A program made the translations under genes and the position numbers. From Epiperipatus broadwayi (lineage: Eukaryota > Onychophora > Udeonychophora > Euonychophora > Peripatidae), in assembly GCA_028023455.1 (NCBI GenBank), contig JAQFVV010000142.1, positions 355,501 through 419,500 on the forward strand: DNA of 64,000 nucleotides, written 5' to 3'. Of the stretch, positions 58,576-64,000 are shown piece after piece. The first letter of the stretch is position 1. Every line of letters starts with the position of its first letter. The notes beneath the pieces are model-generated. The model ran no database searches, was not told the DNA's origin, and worked only from the letters and a program-made list of their open reading frames with translations.

Positions 58576-61340
58576 GTAATATTAACTGCAAAATGAAAAT
58601 AGTATCTTAATAAGAGATAAAAGCAGCATTGATAATGAAATAATTGTAAATATAATTTGTTTATTATTTCAATTTTATTTAGATTGATTATTATATTAAG
58701 TATCTGTAAAGTATTAATCAGTGTAGTGTTCAGGAAATATTGTTAGTAAATAATGAGATTAAGTGCAAAATGAAAATAGTCTATGACAAATATTCCCTAA
58801 TCTAAAGGGGAATAACATGTTGAGTTTATTCAATGGACATAGCCTAAGACTGGTTCCATCAGTAGACTCTGTATGAGAATTTTGATTCTTATAACAATAC
58901 TTATAAAGTTGTCATCTGGTAAAGATAAAGGTAAAATAACTAATTATAAGATCTGAATTATCATCTGATCAGTCAATGATTTTTTGTAGAACATATACTT
59001 ATTGAGTAATAAATTTTTTTAAAAAAACTTTTTTTTAGTCAGAAGTGGTAACTGTAATCATATATTTAAGCCCATGAGAATTAAACATAAGTTGTAATAA
59101 TTAAATTTTTTAAAAATTTTAAATAAGACTAATCTTGTCACAATTTCACTTTATTCGATTAAGTTGCATAAATATTAGCTAAATACCTTCAATTGTCAAT
59201 TAAACAGTTTATTAAATATGCTTTATTAATAAATAATTTAAAAAATATTACTTAGTTGGTTGATAGATGTCTAGAGTTTCAATTTAGCAATCCAAACACG
59301 AGTATATTAAATTAAAGTACACTGTTCTAAAGTAGTTGTGTTAAATAAATTTCTATAGCTGTTTGCCAGTTATGATTTATTAATATAATAAAATTTTACT
59401 TATGGTTTGTTTAGAAGTAAAATGTCATGTGACTGATAAGCATGGATTGAAAATATTATGGTGTTTCAATTTAAGTCTCATAGTTTTGTAGTTAAGTAAA
59501 GATAAAAGGTGGCTGCTGGAGGGTTGCATTAAATCCTAAGATCTAGGTGTAGTGCTCTCCGATCCAAGGCTCCTCACTGACAAAGGCCACAAGCCAGACA
59601 CTAGTCTGGAGATATTGGATGAGTAGGCACTAGATGGGGATTTTATGAATAAGCCTTCTGGAATCCATTGATTATTCTGGCTTGCACTGAATAGCAATAG
59701 GTATAAAGAGTTTTGCCTGTTTTAAAATAAAATGTCTTTAAAAATAATATTTAATAAAGTCTTGATTATTTAGATAGTCTCTGAGTGACTTTAGAGTTTG
59801 GTATATTAAACTATACTACTATGTGATTATTCATATAGTATATGAACATGGAAGGACTGCTCACTATCATGCATTAGCCTGAAAGGTGAGTTTATTGGAT
59901 TTTTATCTCTGAGTTTAAGTTCAAAAAATACTATGGTCTTTTTTCTTAATTAGATCAGAGAAGATGAATTGAACTTGGAGAGACCTTCATCATGCAATGA
60001 ATTGATAATGGTTGGCAATGATGATAATGATGATGTATTAAATTTAAAAATAATCGATTGTAGTTTTTGGATTTAATAAATTGTGCTAAATAGTTAATTA
60101 TTATTATATTTAACAGTAGGTTATTATCTCCTGAAATATATGTGCGTGTATGATGTTTGGTGCATGTATGAAAAAGAACATTGGAAATTAATAAAGCATT
60201 AATTAATTTTAAAAATAATAATACTTTTTATAACAGTATTGAATAATAATGATTTTTGTAATATTAAAAAAAAAACTCTCAAATAAAAGAAAATTAATGA
60301 GTGTTTTACATAAAGAGTATGTTATATTAAAAAAGTGTATTTTAAAATAAAATATCTTATTATCTAGAAAAATATGTATTTAAGCAGTTTATTTAATTAG
60401 AAACGTCAAAGTAACTCTAGTGTTAAATATCCCGCCTTCAATGCTTCAAGGTCGATTGGATGATAGCATGTTAAGTGATAAAGAATACAGCAAAATCCAC
60501 ACATGGACAGATGTATAAAAGGAAAAATTTTTAAAAAATAAAATTGGTGTTGAAATTATAGAAAGAAAGGAAAAAACAAAAAAGAAAAGAGAAAGCAAAG
60601 AAGAAAAGAAAAAAAAAGAATGAAATAGTTTTAATAACAAAGCTAATTAGTTTTCTTATTTATTTTTATTTTTATTAATTGTCAAGTTAAATTAATTTCA
60701 ATGTAGGGATGAAAAGTTGAGATTATCCTAGTACTATTGTTATCCTACAGTGTGTGTCCAGTTATGCATCAAATAATAATTGCTAATGAAAATGCTGAAT
60801 TTGTGCTATCTTCAAAGAATGCAAATTTCATACCGTTTCAAAATAAATTATAAAGACATCATCGGGATGAAAAGCTACTAGAAACTTATAAACTATTATC
60901 AAATGAGTATTCATAGTTAGTTATTTTACATTTTTTAGTTATTACTTATTAATTCTAAAATTTATCGTATATATACTTTGAAACTGGCATTAATTTTAAC
61001 AATCAATTAATTTATCTATTATGACTTGATCAAATTTAACTTAAAAACAAATAAGTTATATAGAATACTGTTGGTAAAAGATTGTCACATTTGTTTTTGT
61101 TACGAATAAAATTTAAAGCAGTATATTTCTTTAAACTGAAAGAAAAGTAAAAGATAAATTATTTTCAAGTTTCAATCAGTTTTGAGAATGAAAAAAATAT
61201 AATACCTTCAAAATACTTTTTATAAATTTAACGGAGTAAAAGTTATTAAAATTTATTTTTTCAAAACCAGATTTTATTGATATTTTTTATCTTTCAACGA
61301 ATGCCAATAAATGGTACTATTATTATTGATTAAGTATCCA
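58576..61340. other. Spacer with one less AT-rich block
   Basis: No recognisable gene. 59510-59720 is distinctly less AT-rich (CTCTCCGATCCAAGGCTCCT, GTAGGCACTAGATGGGGATT) and ends in an AT-rich stretch. It may be a fragment of a repeat whose other copies lie outside the window. The minus-strand ORF at 60446-60640 is low-complexity (F/L/S-rich from a purine-rich tract) and is not credited. Confidence 0.4.
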
Positions 61341-61349
61341 GATTAGTTT

Positions 61350-61600
61350 AAAATTGATTGCTGGTTTATTTTACCACTCAACTAAAGAAGAAATAGTTCA
61401 AATACTTTTAGAATTAAAGATTAATTAAATAGTGCTCAAATTTATGGTGGAACAGTGTTGCTATTCATTAATTGTTAAATCTGCTCCTGATTTCACCAAC
61501 TTTATTGTTAATGAATGTTATTGTACTATGGAGAATATTTTGAAGAATTCCTAACTTGAACTCTCTTACATAATTGTTTTCTTTCAATATCTCTAATGAA
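61350..61600 (+). pseudogene. Possible RT N-terminal relic (gypsy type)
   Basis: A plus-strand frame reads KEEIVQILLELKI, a stop, then FMVEQCCYSLIVKSAPDFTNFIVN. The spacing of M, E, C, V-K, D, T, F and V-N follows the region of gypsy-type RTs that usually reads M-S-E-x-x-S-P-x-x-L-V-K-K-x-D-G-x-x-R-F-C-V-D. The downstream catalytic YxDD block was not found. Decay is heavy and the match is by eye, so this is tentative. Confidence 0.35.
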
Positions 61601-62199
61601 AGACTTGTATAAATCTTCTAGCTAAGAAGAAAACAAAAGGAACTCCCTGCTAAAGGGATTAATTCTCATTATAAATGGGAGAAAACTTTAATCCTTTCAG
61701 TTGACGGGTAAAATAACTGTAACATATATAAATGTGTCTGATATATTTAAATTTTTTTATTTATTTATTATACAGTTGTAATCTTAAAATTTATACCTAT
61801 GTTATTAATATATTTGACATGATATTAAGGGAATATTTGTAATAGTATTTGCTGTCCAAAGATTTGGTAAGAAACAAAATAAGTGATTTTTTAAAAATGA
61901 AATGCATCCAGATAAACATTTCATTTTGACAATTATTGAGAGTTCTTTGACCTGATGTTTAATATAACGAATTGTCATACTGGGGTAATTGTTGTCTTTA
62001 CATTTGGTATGTGTAAACATGTAGAGGGTCTGAGACTCTGTGCAATAAATGTAGATAGCATATAAAATTATAATATGTAGTTTGTTATACCATCATATCT
62101 TGTGAGTTTACATCATTAATGAATTAGTTAAATGTTTTATTATACATATGAGATTGCACATGTGAATAACTATTTGTATATTGTTATTATTATATTTCT

Positions 62200-63640
62200 G
62201 CCTTGATGATTTAGTTATTGACATGCTACTTGAAGTCAGTTGTTAATTTGGCAATTGTTGTTGATATTTTTTCTTAAGCTATTTCATATATTCAGCACTT
62301 CCATGAAAAAGAGATTGTGGCCTATTAATCTTTCAGCACTGCCTGCACATAGATTCTGCATGCCTATTCATATATTATTTATTATCTATCTTGGCTAGAT
62401 TGAAATGTTTAAATATGTTATTGAGTATGTAAGAATATTTCAAGACATTTATTTTAAGGATATTCACTGGCTATTGCAATTTAACTTTAAAGCAGTTCTT
62501 GAAGTATAATATGTATTTTATATATTTCTTCATCTTTCATAGGTGTCAATTAATATTGCAATGGTGTACTTACCATTTATACAATATGCTATCTTTGAAA
62601 TGTAAAAACAAATGCTTTCTCACTGCTGATATTGAAAATATAGTTGATATAATCAGGTAATTAATATCACATTATTGATCTAATGTGGATATATATAGTT
62701 GTTCTTTTATCTTTAGTACAAGATTGTTGAGAAAGTGTATTAGATAATAAGGATGAGAACTTAATAAATAATGCAACGGTTATTATTGTAATTTTGTAGC
62801 AATACTTAAAGGGGATATTTATTGTAAAATTGTACAAACACTTTGTAATCCTAATTTGTTAAATTTAAATTATTTTTCTAATATATTTATTGTAATAAAT
62901 TTTAAATATTTATTTATATTGTGAATAAATATTTTTGTTATTATTAAAATTTGTTTCTGTTTTCATTATCATTTCTATTGCATTCATTAACCAGAAAATC
63001 TGATAATAATAAAATTTTATTATTCATTGTTTTAAAAAGAGTACATTTCAATGGTCACTTATTAGTGTTTACTTGACTAACTTATCCATTTCATCTGCAT
63101 TATAATAAGGCATATGTTTCATTAATTCCTATTTATTTTAAATATGTTTTTGTAATGCTTTGGGTAGCATAAAATGTGACCTTTCTACCTGCTGCATTAC
63201 ATCACCTGTATGCAGTTATTATAGATTAGTTTATTATAAGATTATAGACTTAGATATACTTATGTGCCAGATAAATGAAATAGTTATACATGAAAAAAAT
63301 TTGAAATGTTTTAAAGAATGTTTTGTATGATAATTATTGGTCACCTAAATATTGATAAAGTCAGTTTTATGTATTTGCTTATCATATTTGATTGAAGCAC
63401 AAGTTATCAAGAATAAAGTTATAAAGATGATATAAAATATTTTATTTACAACTTAAATAAATATTGCATATGAGAATTTTGGAATACCTGGTATAATTAT
63501 CATTCTATGTTAGGTGTAATGTGAACCTGATATACAGATAAAATGTTGAAACTCCAGCTAGTATTTAAAGTGTTAAGATATCTAAGTTTATAACATGAAT
63601 CCTGAGAGAAGAAATTCCAAACCTCACAAATGTAACCTGA
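62200..63640. repeat. Diverged dispersed repeat 'family F', copy 2
   Basis: Partner of 33700-35040 (anchors given there). It consists of AT-rich sequence with short less AT-rich islands such as CAGCACTGCCTGCACATAG. No ORF of note. The remaining ~360 bp to the window end includes a less AT-rich stretch (CAACTCACCGGACACTACCC) cut off by the window edge. Confidence 0.42.
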
Positions 63641-64000
63641 TAAGAGTATTCTTTTAAGGTATTATTATCATTATTATTTTTACTAATTACAACCATTATT
63701 TGAGATTTATACTATAAAAGAACCTGAGATTTGAGAGTTTTTGGAGTAAAGTGCATTGGATAGAATTTCTCCATCCCAGACCATTGTTGGGTTAATATGG
63801 ATATGATTTTGTTATTCCCAATGTGTTAACTATCGATTGATTATAAGGTAACAATTGATATCAGGTTGCACAATGAGGATTGTACCACAAGTAGCAACTC
63901 ACCGGACACTACCCTGAAAATTCTAGGGCCAAGACCAAAATCTCGATCCTTAAACTAGGGCAGATTCCATTAGAATGTTTCTCACTATAAAGACCTGACA

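Overview
This is a very AT-rich stretch (by eye about three quarters or more A+T) of a eukaryotic, probably invertebrate animal, nuclear genome. It has almost no long open reading frames, and no operons, Shine-Dalgarno sites or bacterial genes. Long simple-sequence runs such as (TA)n and (TAT)n are frequent, and everything recognisable as coding is a retrotransposon relic. The species cannot be named from the sequence. I found no convincing host gene, tRNA, rRNA or CRISPR array.

Layout: 1-4678 is AT-rich DNA with a 185-bp tandem duplication, then one copy of a ~3-kb dispersed repeat ('family C'). 4679-14924 is the best-defined object: a minus-strand LTR retrotransposon ('LTR-A') with ~1.8-1.9-kb direct LTRs, TG...CA ends, a purine tract next to its 3' LTR and a 203-codon coiled-coil Gag-like ORF. 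Its 3' LTR is split by a 3.26-kb insertion that looks like a solo LTR of a second family ('LTR-B'). Its 5' LTR carries a near-perfect 96-bp-arm hairpin and a block of suspicious, homopolymer-rich sequence. 15.8-25.1 kb holds two direct ~3-kb copies of LTR-B, Gag-like coiled-coil fragments, a 57-bp coding minisatellite and long microsatellites. 25.1-28.3 kb shows no recognisable gene. 28.3-31.4 kb is a second family C copy.

From 33.7 kb there is a diverged repeat (partner near 62.2-63.6 kb), a minus-strand hammerhead-ribozyme-like motif at 35.17-35.20 kb, a decayed Ty3/gypsy-type Gag at 36.7-37.2 kb, and a recent 1.55-kb tandem duplication at 39.5-42.6 kb. 44-52 kb is largely featureless AT-rich DNA with one small hairpin. 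52.6-58.6 kb is a dense retroelement graveyard: a decayed Ty3/gypsy-type integrase, two inverted LTR+Gag arms, and between them a decayed Gag C-terminus/protease/reverse-transcriptase start. A faint RT relic lies near 61.4 kb.

No genes here work together as a pathway. The history is one of repeated LTR-retrotransposon insertion, nesting, inversion and decay. Only the LTR-A insertion, the hairpin and the 1.55-kb duplication look young.
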